A DNA stretch of 64,000 nucleotides from Cytophagaceae bacterium (GTDB taxonomy: Bacteria; Bacteroidota; Bacteroidia; Cytophagales; Spirosomataceae), in assembly GCA_016722655.1 (NCBI GenBank), contig JADKIR010000005.1:372001-436000 (forward strand). Reading direction: 5' to 3'. The notes beneath the pieces were generated by a model, which made no database searches, had not been told where the DNA came from, and saw nothing but the letters and a program-made list of their open reading frames with translations. Shown piece by piece: positions 1-9,918 of this stretch. The position numbers and the translations under genes were made by a program. Position 1 is the stretch's first letter. Each line of letters begins with the position of its first letter.

Positions 1-892
1 ACAAAGGTTGGGAAGGAATTGGGAGTGATTGAATGAGTTGCGAGGTTGTCTTAAACGCAATTAGGTTAAAGCCCTTCGACAGGTTCAGGGTGACAATAGG
101 TTGCTGGGTTTTAGTTGGAAAAAGGGCTATGTCACATTTAGCTTGTCGAAATGTAATGGAGAAATGCTTTGGCATTGAGGAACGGCCCTTCGACAGGCTC
201 AGGGTGACAATAGGTTGCTGGGTTTTAGTTGGAAAAAGGGCTATGTCACATTGAGCTTGTCGAAATGTAATGGAGAAATGCTTTGGCATTAAGGAACGGC
301 CCTTCGACAAGCTCAGGGTGACAGACAGAAGGGTTTTAATTGGAAAGTTAATGTGCTAATTAATAGTTTGATAATGTGCTAATTGGTATTTGCAATTGGT
401 GGTTGGCTTTCCTGCTTAATGATCTTCACTCCTTAATCTACCTTAATGTTAAAAAAAAGACGGGGTGAGGTTTTTTATAACCATGAAGAAATTAAGGGCA
501 TTAAGAAAATGCCTTCGCGTAACTTAGCGACTCCTTTGTGTGCTTTGCGGTATAATTAAACCACAAAAGTTGCGAAGAAGACACAAAGCTTAACTTGGTT
601 ATTATGGAAAGCGTTGCTATTGGTAATGTGTTAATTAATAATTTGCTAATGTGATAATTTATAATTCTTTAAGTTAAAGCCCTTCGACCACTCGGCAAGG
701 TCGGGATAAACTGAACTCAGGGGGAATGATGGAATGATGGAATGGTAAAATGAAGCGTTTTCGAAATGATAAATTACGGTTTATTAAACCCGCTTGCGAG
801 TGAAATGAGTATAAAAAACAAGTAATTAAATCAATATATATTCTAGATGGCGTAAAATGCAGGGTTGAATCTATATAGTTTAGTTTTAATCC
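1..892. repeat. Gene-free mosaic of intergenic repeats
   Basis: No convincing gene lies in this stretch. It holds about two and a half copies of a unit of about 115 bp (near 70-183, 184-298 and a partial third from 299). Each unit begins with a motif like CCCTTCGACAGGCTCAGGGT and contains its near-complement (AGCTTGTCGAA), so it can fold. From about 455 to 590 there is a second block (a GGGGTGAGGTTTTTT motif, then ATTAAGGGCATTAAG, then a segment ending in CACAAAAGTTGCGAAGAAG) that recurs at 2.1-2.3, 2.5-2.6, 6.0-6.2 and 6.3-6.5 kb. The only long reading frame here (33-254) is a translation of the repeat itself. Confidence 0.75.
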
Positions 893-1222
893 TTATTTGA
901 CAGCGAATTCTTCTCCCCATTTTCGAAGCTCGTCGATGACAGGTCTGAGCTTCTTACCTTTTAAGGTAAGCGTATATTCTACCGTAGGAGGTACCGTGGC
1001 ATATACTACTCTTTTGAGGATTTCATTGGCCTCCATATTCTTCAATTCTTTGACAAGCATTCTGGTGTTTATATTCGGAATTGTTCGTTCTAATTCCTTA
1101 AACCGTTTGGTACCTTCAAGTAAAGAATAAATGATGGGGATAGCCCATTTTCCTCCCATTATGTCCAGAATCTCCTTTAAGGTACACCTGTGCTCAACAT
1201 TTTCTAAATTATTTTCTTCCAT
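893..1222 (-). CDS. HxlR family winged-helix transcriptional regulator
   Basis: This 109-residue protein has the full HxlR-type winged helix: the N-terminal Cys13 followed by LKEILDIMGGKW, a recognition segment (FKELERTIPNINTRMLVKEL), and a wing ending in EYTLTLKGKKLRPV. The conserved N-terminal cysteine in this family often senses quinones, aldehydes or disulfide stress. The gene is divergent from a DoxX-family membrane protein with 121 bp between them, the usual arrangement in which the regulator controls its neighbour and itself. The inducer cannot be read from the sequence. Family assignment is firm; the regulatory target is inferred. Confidence 0.9.
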   Translation of the reverse strand: MEENNLENVEHRCTLKEILDIMGGKWAIPIIYSLLEGTKRFKELERTIPNINTRMLVKELKNMEANEILKRVVYATVPPTVEYTLTLKGKKLRPVIDELRKWGEEFAVK

Positions 1223-1261
1223 AACCTATTGAATATCTGCAAAGCTTTACAATATGGTACT

Positions 1262-1274
1262 ACTTAACATAAGT
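1262..1274. promoter_or_regulatory. Candidate HxlR operator in the divergent promoter
   Basis: An inverted repeat ACTTA-aca-TAAGT lies in the 121-bp gap between the HxlR gene and the divergent doxX-like gene, followed by a second ACTACTT half-site at about 1278-1285. HxlR proteins bind short palindromes in such gaps. The position and symmetry are visible; binding is inferred. Confidence 0.35.
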
Positions 1275-1343
1275 GTAACTACTTGCAAAAGTAAAGTAAT
1301 GGAAATAGTTTTGCAACAATAATTTGAAATTAAAAACAAAAAG

Positions 1344-1706
1344 ATGAACAGTAAGACAAAAAACATTACCGGCTGGGTTTTGGCCGGATTAGTAGCATTC
1401 GTATTTGTAGGAAGTGGCATATTGAAATTGATGGGTGGCACACCAGAAATGGTGAAAGGTCTGGGAGGTATTAATAACGTAACCCTGCTTGGAGGTTTGG
1501 AATTAATTATTGCAGCCCTGTTTCTATTTCCTCGCACAGGGGTGGTTGGGTCGCTATTGGCAATTGCCTACATGGGTGGAGCCATGGCGGTGCATTTAAC
1601 CACAGGTCAGTCATTGATCATGTTGGTGGTGATTCAAATCCTGATATGGATTACCAGCGTAGTCAGATTTCCGGAATTGGGTCAACAACTTTTTAACAGA
1701 GCGTAA
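1344..1706 (+). CDS. DoxX-like integral membrane protein
   Basis: A 120-residue protein with four predicted transmembrane segments (about 8-30, 47-66, 69-88 and 91-110). The pattern GSGILKLMG near residue 24 and the GGLELI and GGAMAVHL segments are typical of the DoxX/DoxX-like family. Members sit in the inner membrane and several are linked to redox or thiol stress. The divergent HxlR regulator, a family often responding to electrophiles, fits such a role. The exact function is unknown. Confidence 0.8.
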   Translation: MNSKTKNITGWVLAGLVAFVFVGSGILKLMGGTPEMVKGLGGINNVTLLGGLELIIAALFLFPRTGVVGSLLAIAYMGGAMAVHLTTGQSLIMLVVIQILIWITSVVRFPELGQQLFNRA

Positions 1707-1739
1707 AAGTATTCTGGTCTGCACAACTTTTATAGGTTT

Positions 1740-2660
1740 TGTGCTAATGGGTTAAAGGGTTAATGCGGTAATGTGTTAATATGCTAATGGGGTAATGTGT
1801 TAATGTGCTAATGGGGTAATGGGGTAATGGGGTAATTTGTTAATGGGGTTTTATGGTGGGAAGAGGCAATAGCCAGTAGGTTCTCGACAGCTACGCTGGT
1901 AAGTTTCGCACTCTCGTGCTCACTTATGCTCGAACTGACATTGGGAATTTAAGGTGGAAAGAGGCAATAGCCAGTAGGTTCTCGACTACGCTCGAACTGA
2001 CATAGGGAATTTTAAGTTGGAAAGGTGGTAAGTTAGAAAGTTGGAAAGAGATCATCAGAGTGCAAAAGAGGAAATAAAGAAATTGTTTCACTCTCCTAAT
2101 CTACTCAAACAATTCTTACCAGCCCCTCTCACTCTGGAGAGGGGTGCCTGAAAGGCGGGGTGAGGTTTTTTACCATGAAGGGATTAAGATCATTAAGGAA
2201 ATGCCTTGGCGGAACTTAGCGACTCCTTTGCGTTCTTTGCGGTATAATTAAACCACAAAAGTTGCGAAGAAGACACAAAATGCACAAAGAGTAATTAGTT
2301 TTTCGGGAAAGAGGTATCAAGCAGTTGGTTCTCGACAGCTACGCTGGTAAGTTTCGCACTATCGTGCTCACTTATGCTCGAACTGACATAAGGAATTTAA
2401 GGTGGAAAGTGATCATCAGAGTGTAAAGGAGCTAACTAGATTTTTTTCACTCCTAACCAACATAAATAATTCTTACCAGCCCCTCTACCTCTGGAGAGGG
2501 GTGCCTGAAAGGCGGGGTGAGGTTTTATTTAACCATCAAGAAATTAAGGGCATTAAGAAAGTATTCCAATGTGGAACTTAGCGACTCCATTGCGTGCGGT
2601 ATAATTATTACACAAAAGACACTAAGAAGGCACAAAAGGCACAAAGGGCACAAAGGGCAC
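1740..2660. repeat. Gene-free mosaic of simple and interspersed repeats
   Basis: The gap 1707-2779 has no gene. It starts with an imperfect short-unit tandem (TTAATGTGCTAATGGGGTAA-like, about 1745-1850). Then come two to three copies of a block beginning GGCAATAGCCAGTAGGTTCTC (about 1865, 1965 and, diverged, 2312), and two copies of a hairpin-forming block (CCCCTCT...AGAGGGGTGCCTGAAAGGC) at about 2121 and 2478. Each hairpin block runs into GGGGTGAGGTTTT and the ATTAAGG...CACAAAAG segment also seen near 460-590 and 6.0-6.5 kb. The blocks are shuffled modules, not one conserved unit. Confidence 0.75.
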
Positions 2661-2779
2661 AAAGGGATTCTGTTTCCAATTAAATTATGAAATAAGGAGA
2701 ATAAAAGTCCATTTACTTTACAGAGCTTTGCAATTGATTAGTCTTACTTTATATCTGTGATTTAGCTCAAGTCTATGTT

Positions 2780-3724
2780 TTAGGAATTATGCTGGATCCA
2801 GTCAAATAGTTTGAGGGCATCTTCCTTTACAAACAATTGGGTGCCTTCGTTCATAGTGGCAGCTGAACCACAGGCGATTCCATATTGTACTACCTCGACG
2901 GGCGATTTGTTTTGAGAAAGTGCCCAAATCATCCCTCCTACCATACTGTCCCCAGCCCCTACCGTACTTTTAACTTTAATTACAGGTGCCGGAATATGTT
3001 TTGAAATGTCCCTGGTCACCAACTGAGCCCCTTTGGGCCCCATCGAAACCACCACGATTTCACAAAATGATTTGGAGATCAATTCTCTGGCTGCTTTTTC
3101 AACTTCATTTAATTCCAGAGATGGAGCACCTACCAGACTTGCCAATTCGCCCAGATTGGGTTTCAATAAATACACCCCTTCACGTAATGCACTTTTGAGG
3201 GCATCGCCTGAAGTATCCAAAACAAATCGGGCGTCTATCTTTTTTGCAATTCTTGCCACTTTATTGTAAAAACCGTCGCTCAAACCGGGAGGTAAACTAC
3301 CGCTGGCCACCAAATATTGTGGCTTAATAGATTTAATACTTTCTAAAACTTGTTCTTCTTCAGTTGAATTCAGGTTTGGTCCCGGCATTCCGAACCTATA
3401 TTGAAGTCCGGTAAGGGTATCAACGGCGATGAAATTTTCCCGGGTAGGCTGGGAAATAGAAATGGGGAAAGTGGGGATGTCCTCATTATTAAGTAAATCA
3501 TTCAATAATTGGCCCGGATAGCCGCCGCTTGTAAAGACGGCTAATGATTCGCCTCCTAATCTCCTTATCGCTTTTGAAACATTGATTCCACCGCCACCTG
3601 AGTCAAATTTGGGAGTTTCACATCTGATCTTTTGCTCCGAAACAAGACCCTCAAACCGGGTGCTTTTATCTATGGAGGGATTTACCGTGAGGCTTACTAT
3701 TTTAAAATCAGTGCTTTTTGACAT
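2780..3724 (-). CDS. pfkB: 6-phosphofructokinase, PfkB (ribokinase) family
   Basis: A 314-residue sugar kinase of the ribokinase/PfkB fold, predicted to phosphorylate fructose 6-phosphate in glycolysis. The glycine-rich GGGGINVSKAIRRLGG segment (43-58), the YRFGMPGP sugar-site motif (109-116), SGSLPPG (141-147) and the anion-hole/catalytic motif STVGAGDSMVGG (253-264, Asp259 as base) are in place. The motifs and spacing resemble the minor E. coli enzyme Pfk-2 more than FruK or LacC, although a 1-phosphofructokinase or tagatose-6-phosphate kinase cannot be excluded. Cytosolic and monocistronic. It neighbours a secreted glycosidase on the same strand, with 138 bp between. Confidence 0.85.
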   Translation of the reverse strand: MSKSTDFKIVSLTVNPSIDKSTRFEGLVSEQKIRCETPKFDSGGGGINVSKAIRRLGGESLAVFTSGGYPGQLLNDLLNNEDIPTFPISISQPTRENFIAVDTLTGLQYRFGMPGPNLNSTEEEQVLESIKSIKPQYLVASGSLPPGLSDGFYNKVARIAKKIDARFVLDTSGDALKSALREGVYLLKPNLGELASLVGAPSLELNEVEKAARELISKSFCEIVVVSMGPKGAQLVTRDISKHIPAPVIKVKSTVGAGDSMVGGMIWALSQNKSPVEVVQYGIACGSAATMNEGTQLFVKEDALKLFDWIQHNS

Positions 3725-3862
3725 TTACTGTTTTTATTTTTTGAAAATGAGAAATAATGTCCTGAATTATAATGTATTAATTGGGTATTTATTTTAAAAA
3801 TTAATAGATAATCAAATTACAATCTGTGTATTCATTTTTTTTTGCGGAATATAATCTTGGTA

Positions 3863-5737
3863 TTAATTCACAATTAACTTCTTAACAACGGTTTTCTGGC
3901 CGGTGTCAATTCTTATGAAATAGGTTCCTTTGGATATGTATTCGGGTAAAATCATTTTAGGACTCTTTCCTTTCAAAACCACTCTTCCACTCATGTCCAA
4001 TATTTCCAAACTTTTGATTTCTTCACCGGGTAATTCGATATTGAGTTGATGTTCAGCAGGATTAGGAAAAACTATGACCTCTTCCCGGTTTTCCGTTCCC
4101 AAAGTTGCTTCCTGATATATTCCTTTGTGCCCTTTTACCATGGCTATCGTGACTGAATACGGTTTTAGGGTAACATTTAGCTTATTGTTGGCAGGTTTTA
4201 TAGTTTCCTTTACCAATGCATTCTGCGATTTGGAAACGAAGGTTTCGGCTTTGGGTAAATCCTGAATTCGTATTAAGGGCACATCCGAATCAAGTATATA
4301 TTGATCAAATGATACGCTTACCGACTGAATGGTGGCTGTTTTGTTTATTATTAAAAGCGAAAGAGAATCACCGTTACTATTTTTAGATGGATAAATTCCT
4401 ACCTTTTCGTCGGAGTCTGATGTGCCTGAGCAATATTGGGCTTTATTGTAATTGCTGGTGAGGTGCATCACCTCCCACATGCCGGGTTTCCAGCTCCAGG
4501 GTGTAAATATCTCCACGCCGTTTTTCATAAACTCCCCCATGGTAGAGGCATACCATATTGCGGAAAGGTTGGCATCTTCGGTATTAATGCCTGATTCGGT
4601 CAAGGCCAGTGTTCTGTCATGGGTATTTCCAAGATACTGATCAAGCCATCCGTTGATTCTCCCAAATATGTATTCTTTGTTTTGAGAAGTATCCCAGCCA
4701 CCATTGAGTCTTCGCAGGCCGTTGGCTTCGGGATAGACATAGTTTTTGTCAAAGAATACCCTGTGCAATTGGGCTATCTCGGCAGGACTGGAGGTTGAAG
4801 GATAAAAATGCAGATCGATCACATCGAACATCCTGACTCCGGTCTTTTTTTCTTCCTCGACCAGCCTCATGATGAAGTATTCTGTCCAGTTATATTTTTT
4901 TCCATTGTATTCCACGGCGTCGTTGTTCCAATTGTACCATTGCCATTCGTTGGCAGTTACCGGGCCGGTGAGTTTTATTTCAGGAAACCTTGCCCTGGCA
5001 CTGATAGCCATCTTTATATAACGCTGAATAAATTCCTCTGCGGTGATGAGGCTGGGCATCACGTCATCATGGGTGCCGTTCCATATTTCGGGTTCGTTGT
5101 CCATGTTCCAGTAGCGGGCGTTTTCTTTTTTCACTTTCAGGCGATCAAACCAGTGGCTCAGTATAGCTGTGCTGGAATCGGCAGGCCAGGGTTCAAGATA
5201 TAGTTTGGGATTACCCTCTACTTTGGCTTTTGTTCCGGTGGGGTTAAGTACGCCATTGCCGGCGAGGTTTTGATTTACCCCTTCCCACCATTTGGAGCCA
5301 TTGTAATTCCAGTCATTAAAATTGTTCTGATTATTGGCAGCAACCCATCCTATCAACTGGAATGCCCACATGCCTTGTGCCGAGGGGAAGTTTTTTTGCA
5401 TGTTCAGCACTACGTTGTCCCAGTCGTTGGTATAGATGTTGTTATACCAGTCTGGATGGCTCGAAAGCTTTTTCCTCCAATTGTATTTGGTGCTGTTGTT
5501 GCCTCCGTTTTCTCTGAAGAATCTCACGCCGGCATCTTTGATACGGGTAAGATCTGCAGCACTCATCTGAGCAGTGGGGTCAGTTGAGCTGAAGGAGTTA
5601 TTCCGGCCATAGATATAGGGAGAAATGGGTCTGACCTCTGATTCGGGATTTACTGTGAGTTTAATTTGGGAAAATCCTGGTGAAATTAGAAGAAATAATA
5701 TTGAAGTAAAGGATAAGATTCTTTGGTATTTTTTCAT
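3863..5737 (-). CDS. Secreted GH44-like glycoside hydrolase with T9SS sorting domain
   Basis: A 624-residue secreted enzyme. Residues 1-23 form a signal peptide. The catalytic part begins with ISPYIYGRNNS and FFRENGGNNSTKYNW (74-87), resembling the start of family 44 endoglucanases/xyloglucanases. It continues with a WNMDNEPEIW segment (Glu215 as likely acid/base), DVIDLHFYPS (305-314) and ALTESGIN (Glu381 as likely nucleophile). A beta-sandwich-like region follows. The last 75 residues (VFPNPAEHQLNI, SGRVVLKG, GTYFIRI, VVKKLIVN) are a type A sorting domain for the type IX secretion system, so the protein is exported across the outer membrane. The family call rests on motif pattern only, without alignment scores. 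Likely role: hydrolysis of beta-glucans or xyloglucan. Confidence 0.78.
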   Translation of the reverse strand: MKKYQRILSFTSILFLLISPGFSQIKLTVNPESEVRPISPYIYGRNNSFSSTDPTAQMSAADLTRIKDAGVRFFRENGGNNSTKYNWRKKLSSHPDWYNNIYTNDWDNVVLNMQKNFPSAQGMWAFQLIGWVAANNQNNFNDWNYNGSKWWEGVNQNLAGNGVLNPTGTKAKVEGNPKLYLEPWPADSSTAILSHWFDRLKVKKENARYWNMDNEPEIWNGTHDDVMPSLITAEEFIQRYIKMAISARARFPEIKLTGPVTANEWQWYNWNNDAVEYNGKKYNWTEYFIMRLVEEEKKTGVRMFDVIDLHFYPSTSSPAEIAQLHRVFFDKNYVYPEANGLRRLNGGWDTSQNKEYIFGRINGWLDQYLGNTHDRTLALTESGINTEDANLSAIWYASTMGEFMKNGVEIFTPWSWKPGMWEVMHLTSNYNKAQYCSGTSDSDEKVGIYPSKNSNGDSLSLLIINKTATIQSVSVSFDQYILDSDVPLIRIQDLPKAETFVSKSQNALVKETIKPANNKLNVTLKPYSVTIAMVKGHKGIYQEATLGTENREEVIVFPNPAEHQLNIELPGEEIKSLEILDMSGRVVLKGKSPKMILPEYISKGTYFIRIDTGQKTVVKKLIVN

Positions 5738-5787
5738 TGTAAAGAATAAATAGACCTAAAATTACGAGCAATATTCAGGAAATCAAA

Positions 5788-6540
5788 AGGAAGGATAATG
5801 TGTTAATGTGGTAATGTGCTAATGTGCTAATGTGTTAATGTGCTAATTGATAATGTGATAATGTGATAATTAGGTTAATGCCCTTCGGCAAGCTCAGGGT
5901 GACAGTAGGTTGCAGGGTTTTAGTTGGAAAGTTATTATTAGAGTGCAAAAGGGCCAAAAAAGATTTTTTCACTCCTAACCTACACAAATAACTCTTACCA
6001 GCCCCTCTACCTCTGGAGAGGGGTGCCTGAAAGGCGGGGTGAGGTTTTTTTTACCATTAAGGAATTAAGATTCTTAAGGTATTCTCTTTGTGGTTTCTTT
6101 GCGGTTCCTTTGTGTGCTTTGCGTAATTATGTTACACAAAAGTCGCGAAGAAGCCGCAAAAGGCACAAAGGGCATTTGTATTAATTGGAAGTTTTAGGTA
6201 AAAAAGGTAACAGACATCAGGCAGTAGGCAACAGTGTTTTAGATTCAGATTGCGTAAGAGTAAATAAAGTAATTGTTTCACTCTCCTATTCTACTCAAAC
6301 AATTCTTACCAGCTCCTCTCTCTCTGGTGGTACGACATACAGGGAGGGGTGTCACGCTAACGGCGTGACGGGGTGAGGTTTTTTTTACCATTAAGGAATT
6401 AAGGGCATTAAGGGATTCTCTTTGCGGTTCCTTTGTGTTCTTTGCGGTATAATTGTTACACAAAAGTCACGAAGAAGGCACAAAATGCACGAAGGGAATT
6501 TGTATTTTTTGGAGGGTTGTTGCTATTTAGTAAACAGGCA
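5788..6540. repeat. Gene-free mosaic of intergenic repeats, third block
   Basis: The 5738-6623 gap repeats the modules of the first two mosaics: a TTAATGTGCTAATG short tandem (about 5795-5875), a CCCTTCGGCAAGCTCAGGGT unit (about 5880), the CCCCTCT...AGAGGGG hairpin block (about 6002), and a rearranged version at about 6312. In the rearranged version the loop carries extra bases (GGTGGTACGACATACAGGG and GTCACGCTAACGGCGTGAC, itself a perfect hairpin). Both are followed by the GGGGTGAGGTTTTTT and CACAAAAGTCGCGAAGAAG segments. Short open frames here are translations of repeats. Confidence 0.75.
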
Positions 6541-6623
6541 ACAGGGAGTAAGCAACAGGATTCTTTTTTGGCACTTTGGTAATAGGCGTAGCCGAAAGGT
6601 CGCATATTTGAGCTATAAGTAAA

Positions 6624-7286
6624 TCAAAAATGTTTCACGCTTAAGTCTCTGAAGAAGCCTTCGGTGCCGACTTCCACCCATAGACCGATGCCGCCACGGG
6701 CTTGATCACCAAGCTTTAAATCATTAACAATCAATGCCGGCTGGGTATTGTTGTTGAGAAAGAGACTCGCTTTGTTGCCCTTTACAACCACTTTCATAAT
6801 TATCCATTCGTTTAATCCCATATCGGCATAGGATTCATATTTTTCAGGGCTGATTTTCCGGAGTTTATCAAACTTATAGTCAGGATAAGAAAAATATTGG
6901 ATTGCATGATTTCTCCTTACCTGGTCATCCGCCCTGCCATTGGTAGGTCTGATGTAAATTGATTCAAAATGTTCGTTTTTTTCATCAATTCTAAATGCAA
7001 TCCCGATAAATCCCCGTGCAGTAGGACTTGCATTTTTCAATAATCGGCTCAGAACCTTAACCTCAATCTCCCCATCCTTAAAATCCAAATCTTTAATTTT
7101 TACGAAAGTAGGTTCATCAACAGGTATCAGGGTCGAATCCTTCTCTACTCTCAGGGCATTTTTACCTTCAATCTTCTCAAAGGACATATAAACTTGATTA
7201 GCAATCAGATTACCTTTTTCCAAAATTACCTTTTGTGCAAAAACTATCTGATTAATAAATATCAGTAAGAAAAATATTCTTTTCAT
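6624..7286 (-). CDS. Secreted concanavalin-like (DUF1080-like) protein
   Basis: A 220-residue secreted protein. The ATG at 7286 is chosen because it gives a clean signal peptide (KRIFFLLIFINQIVFAQ); an in-frame TTG nine bases upstream would add only three residues. The mature part alternates beta strands typical of the laminin-G/concanavalin fold, with KDGEIEVKVLSR, RGFIGIAFRI, FESIYIRP, EWIIMKVVVKG, KASLFLNN and RGGIGLWVEVGTEGFFRDL. This pattern resembles DUF1080 (3-keto-disaccharide hydrolase-like) proteins. No catalytic residue could be assigned. Likely periplasmic or surface carbohydrate binding; function otherwise unknown. Confidence 0.6.
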   Translation of the reverse strand: MKRIFFLLIFINQIVFAQKVILEKGNLIANQVYMSFEKIEGKNALRVEKDSTLIPVDEPTFVKIKDLDFKDGEIEVKVLSRLLKNASPTARGFIGIAFRIDEKNEHFESIYIRPTNGRADDQVRRNHAIQYFSYPDYKFDKLRKISPEKYESYADMGLNEWIIMKVVVKGNKASLFLNNNTQPALIVNDLKLGDQARGGIGLWVEVGTEGFFRDLSVKHF

Positions 7287-7395
7287 ATCATTCAATTGAA
7301 TTCAAATTTAAGAATTATGCAACCAGAAGATAAACTAATACCGAAATTAATCAGCGGCAGCCCTGCTGAATCTATAAAAATCCCTATATTTGAAT

Positions 7396-9891
7396 ATGAC
7401 AGCTAATCATTTCAATATAAAAGGTTTAAATCCTGAGCAAGTTTTGCTTGCAAGAAAACAATTTGGTTCCAATCAACTCCAGTTCAAAAAAGAAAATACC
7501 CTATTTTCTGCCATAGTCAAAATCCTGATTGAACCCATGATGATTTTGCTTTTAGTGGCTGCTACTATTTATTTTATCAGTGGAAAAACAGGCGATGGAA
7601 TATTTATGTTGGTAGCCATTCTATTCCAGGCTTCCATCTCATTGTATCAGGATTCCCGCAGCAAAAATGCCTTGGATAAACTTCAGGATTTCACCCAACC
7701 CAAATGTAAAGTCATTCGAAACGATGAAGTTATAGAAATTAAAAGTGAAGATTTGGTGATAGGAGATAGTCTTATGGTTGAAGAAGGAAGTTTCATTTCT
7801 GCTGATGGCAAGATTGTTCATTCCAATGATTTTTCGGTAAACGAATCTATCCTAACCGGTGAATCTTTCCCGGCCTATAAAGATAAAGACAGTGAAGATC
7901 CCAATATTTATAGTGGTACCACAGTAGGAAGTGGATTGGCGATAGTGGAAATCACGGCCATTGGAAACGACACCAAACTTGGGAAAATAGGTAAAGGTCT
8001 GGAGAGTATTAAAGAAGAAAAAACACCGCTGGAAATTCAGATTGCCAATTTTGTAAAGAAAATGGCCATAACAGGACTAGTAGTTTTCCTGATCGTTTGG
8101 GTAATCAATTATCAGCATTCAGCAGATTTCTTAAAAAGCCTTTTGCGATCGCTTACCCTGGCGATGAGCATTTTGCCTGAAGAAATTCCAGTGGCATTTA
8201 CAACCTTCATGGCGTTGGGTGCCTGGCGATTGATGAAAATGGGCATCGTGGTAAAGCAAATGAAAACCGTGGAAACGCTCGGCAGTGCTACTGTGATTTG
8301 TACAGACAAAACAGGTACCCTCACAGAAAACAAAATGAGCCTTGCCCAACTTTATTTATTGAAAACCGACCGGATTTTTGAAACTTCAAAGACCATGACA
8401 GAAGAAGAGCAAGCTCTCCTGCAAACTGCCATGTGGGCCAGTGAACCCATTCCATTTGACCCTATGGAAGTGGCTTTGCATCAGTCGTATAAAGAGATAA
8501 GCAAAAACGACGAAAGACATGATTTTAAGATGATCCACGAATATCCCCTGGGAGGACAACCACCCATGATGACCCATATTTTTGAAAGTAAATCGGGAAA
8601 TAGAATCATAGCGGCCAAAGGAGCACCGGAGGCATTGATGGCAGTTGCAAAACTTTCGGAAAAAGAAAAGTCTGACATAAATAAAGCCATAAGTACTATG
8701 GCCACAGAGGGATACAGGGTTTTGGCAGTGGGAAGCTCCGGCTTTTCCGGAAAAGAATTCCCCAAAACACAACAGGAGCTGGAATTTGTCTTCCTGGGAT
8801 TGGTAGCATTTTATGATCCCCCTAAAAAGAATATCAAAAAAGTACTGGAACACTTTTACGAGGCTGGCATAGCGGTAAAAATTATTACAGGAGACAATGC
8901 CGCAACCACCACATCGATAGCCAAACAGGTGGGATTCCGGGATTTTGAAAAGAATATCTCGGGAGATGAGCTTATGAAAATGAGTGAAGAAGTCCTAAAC
9001 AAGGCTGTGATGGAATATTCCATATTTACCCGAATGTTTCCCGAAGCCAAACTCAAGATCATCAATGCACTCAAAGCCAATGAGCAGATAGTGGCCATGA
9101 CCGGTGATGGAGTAAACGATGGTCCCGCACTTAAAGCTGCCCATATTGGTATTGCCATGGGAAAAAAGGGCACTGAAATAGCCCGTCAAGCGGCTTCGCT
9201 GATATTGCTGAAAGATGATTTATCTAAAATGGTGAAAGCCATAGCCATGGGCCGAAAAATCTATACCAATCTCAAAAAGGCCATTCAGTACATCATATCT
9301 ATTCATATTCCCATCATTCTTACCGTGTTTGTTCCCTTGGCATTGGGCTGGAAATACCCCAATATTTTCTCGCCGGTACACATTATTTTTCTTGAAATCA
9401 TCATGGGACCCACCTGCTCCATCATTTATGAAAACGAACCGATGGAAAAAAACACCATGCAGCAAAAACCCAAGGCCTTGTCGGTAACTTTCTTTAACTG
9501 GAAAGAGTTATCCGTGAGTATTGTTCAGGGCTTGGTCATCACTGCAGGGACACTATTTGTGTATCAATACACCGTGATACAAGGCTATACTGAAGCACTC
9601 ACCCGCACCATGGTTTTTGCAACACTGATAACTTCCAACATTTTTCTGACGCTCATCAACCGATCCTTTTATTATTCTATAATTACTACTTTGAAATATA
9701 AAAATAACCTGGTGTTGTGGATCATATTTATTACGGTCTCTATCGTCGGAGTAATTTTGTTTGTAAAGCCCCTGACCCGATTCTTTGAATTTCAATCGCC
9801 AGATATAAGGCAATTAGGATTGGCAGTCGGAGCTGGTTTTGTATCGGTGATATGGTATGAAGGTGTAAAATGGTTGAAGAGAATAAGATAA
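7396..9891 (+). CDS. Cation-translocating P-type ATPase (P2-type)
   Basis: A protein of about 831 residues. I use ATG 7396; an in-frame TTG lies two codons upstream. An N-terminal cation-ATPase domain (HFNIKGLNPEQVLLARKQFGSN) is followed by the TGES actuator loop (LTGESFPA), the intramembrane PEEIPVA motif in helix M4, the phosphorylation motif CTDKTGTLTEN (Asp304), the nucleotide-binding KGAPEAL, and the hinge GDGVNDGPALKAA, then C-terminal helices. The layout is that of Ca2+-ATPase/PMA-like P2 or P3 pumps rather than heavy-metal P1B pumps (no CPx motif). The PEEIPV sequence differs from the PEGLP of classical Ca2+ pumps, so the transported ion is uncertain. No operon partner. Confidence 0.85.
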   Translation: MTANHFNIKGLNPEQVLLARKQFGSNQLQFKKENTLFSAIVKILIEPMMILLLVAATIYFISGKTGDGIFMLVAILFQASISLYQDSRSKNALDKLQDFTQPKCKVIRNDEVIEIKSEDLVIGDSLMVEEGSFISADGKIVHSNDFSVNESILTGESFPAYKDKDSEDPNIYSGTTVGSGLAIVEITAIGNDTKLGKIGKGLESIKEEKTPLEIQIANFVKKMAITGLVVFLIVWVINYQHSADFLKSLLRSLTLAMSILPEEIPVAFTTFMALGAWRLMKMGIVVKQMKTVETLGSATVICTDKTGTLTENKMSLAQLYLLKTDRIFETSKTMTEEEQALLQTAMWASEPIPFDPMEVALHQSYKEISKNDERHDFKMIHEYPLGGQPPMMTHIFESKSGNRIIAAKGAPEALMAVAKLSEKEKSDINKAISTMATEGYRVLAVGSSGFSGKEFPKTQQELEFVFLGLVAFYDPPKKNIKKVLEHFYEAGIAVKIITGDNAATTTSIAKQVGFRDFEKNISGDELMKMSEEVLNKAVMEYSIFTRMFPEAKLKIINALKANEQIVAMTGDGVNDGPALKAAHIGIAMGKKGTEIARQAASLILLKDDLSKMVKAIAMGRKIYTNLKKAIQYIISIHIPIILTVFVPLALGWKYPNIFSPVHIIFLEIIMGPTCSIIYENEPMEKNTMQQKPKALSVTFFNWKELSVSIVQGLVITAGTLFVYQYTVIQGYTEALTRTMVFATLITSNIFLTLINRSFYYSIITTLKYKNNLVLWIIFITVSIVGVILFVKPLTRFFEFQSPDIRQLGLAVGAGFVSVIWYEGVKWLKRIR

Positions 9892-9918
9892 TTTAAAAAG
9901 TTATTGATTGAAATGGCA

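Noticed and set aside
33..254. A 73-codon frame with an internal repeat
   Set aside because: It is a translation of the tandem intergenic repeat; both halves encode the same peptide because the DNA is repeated.
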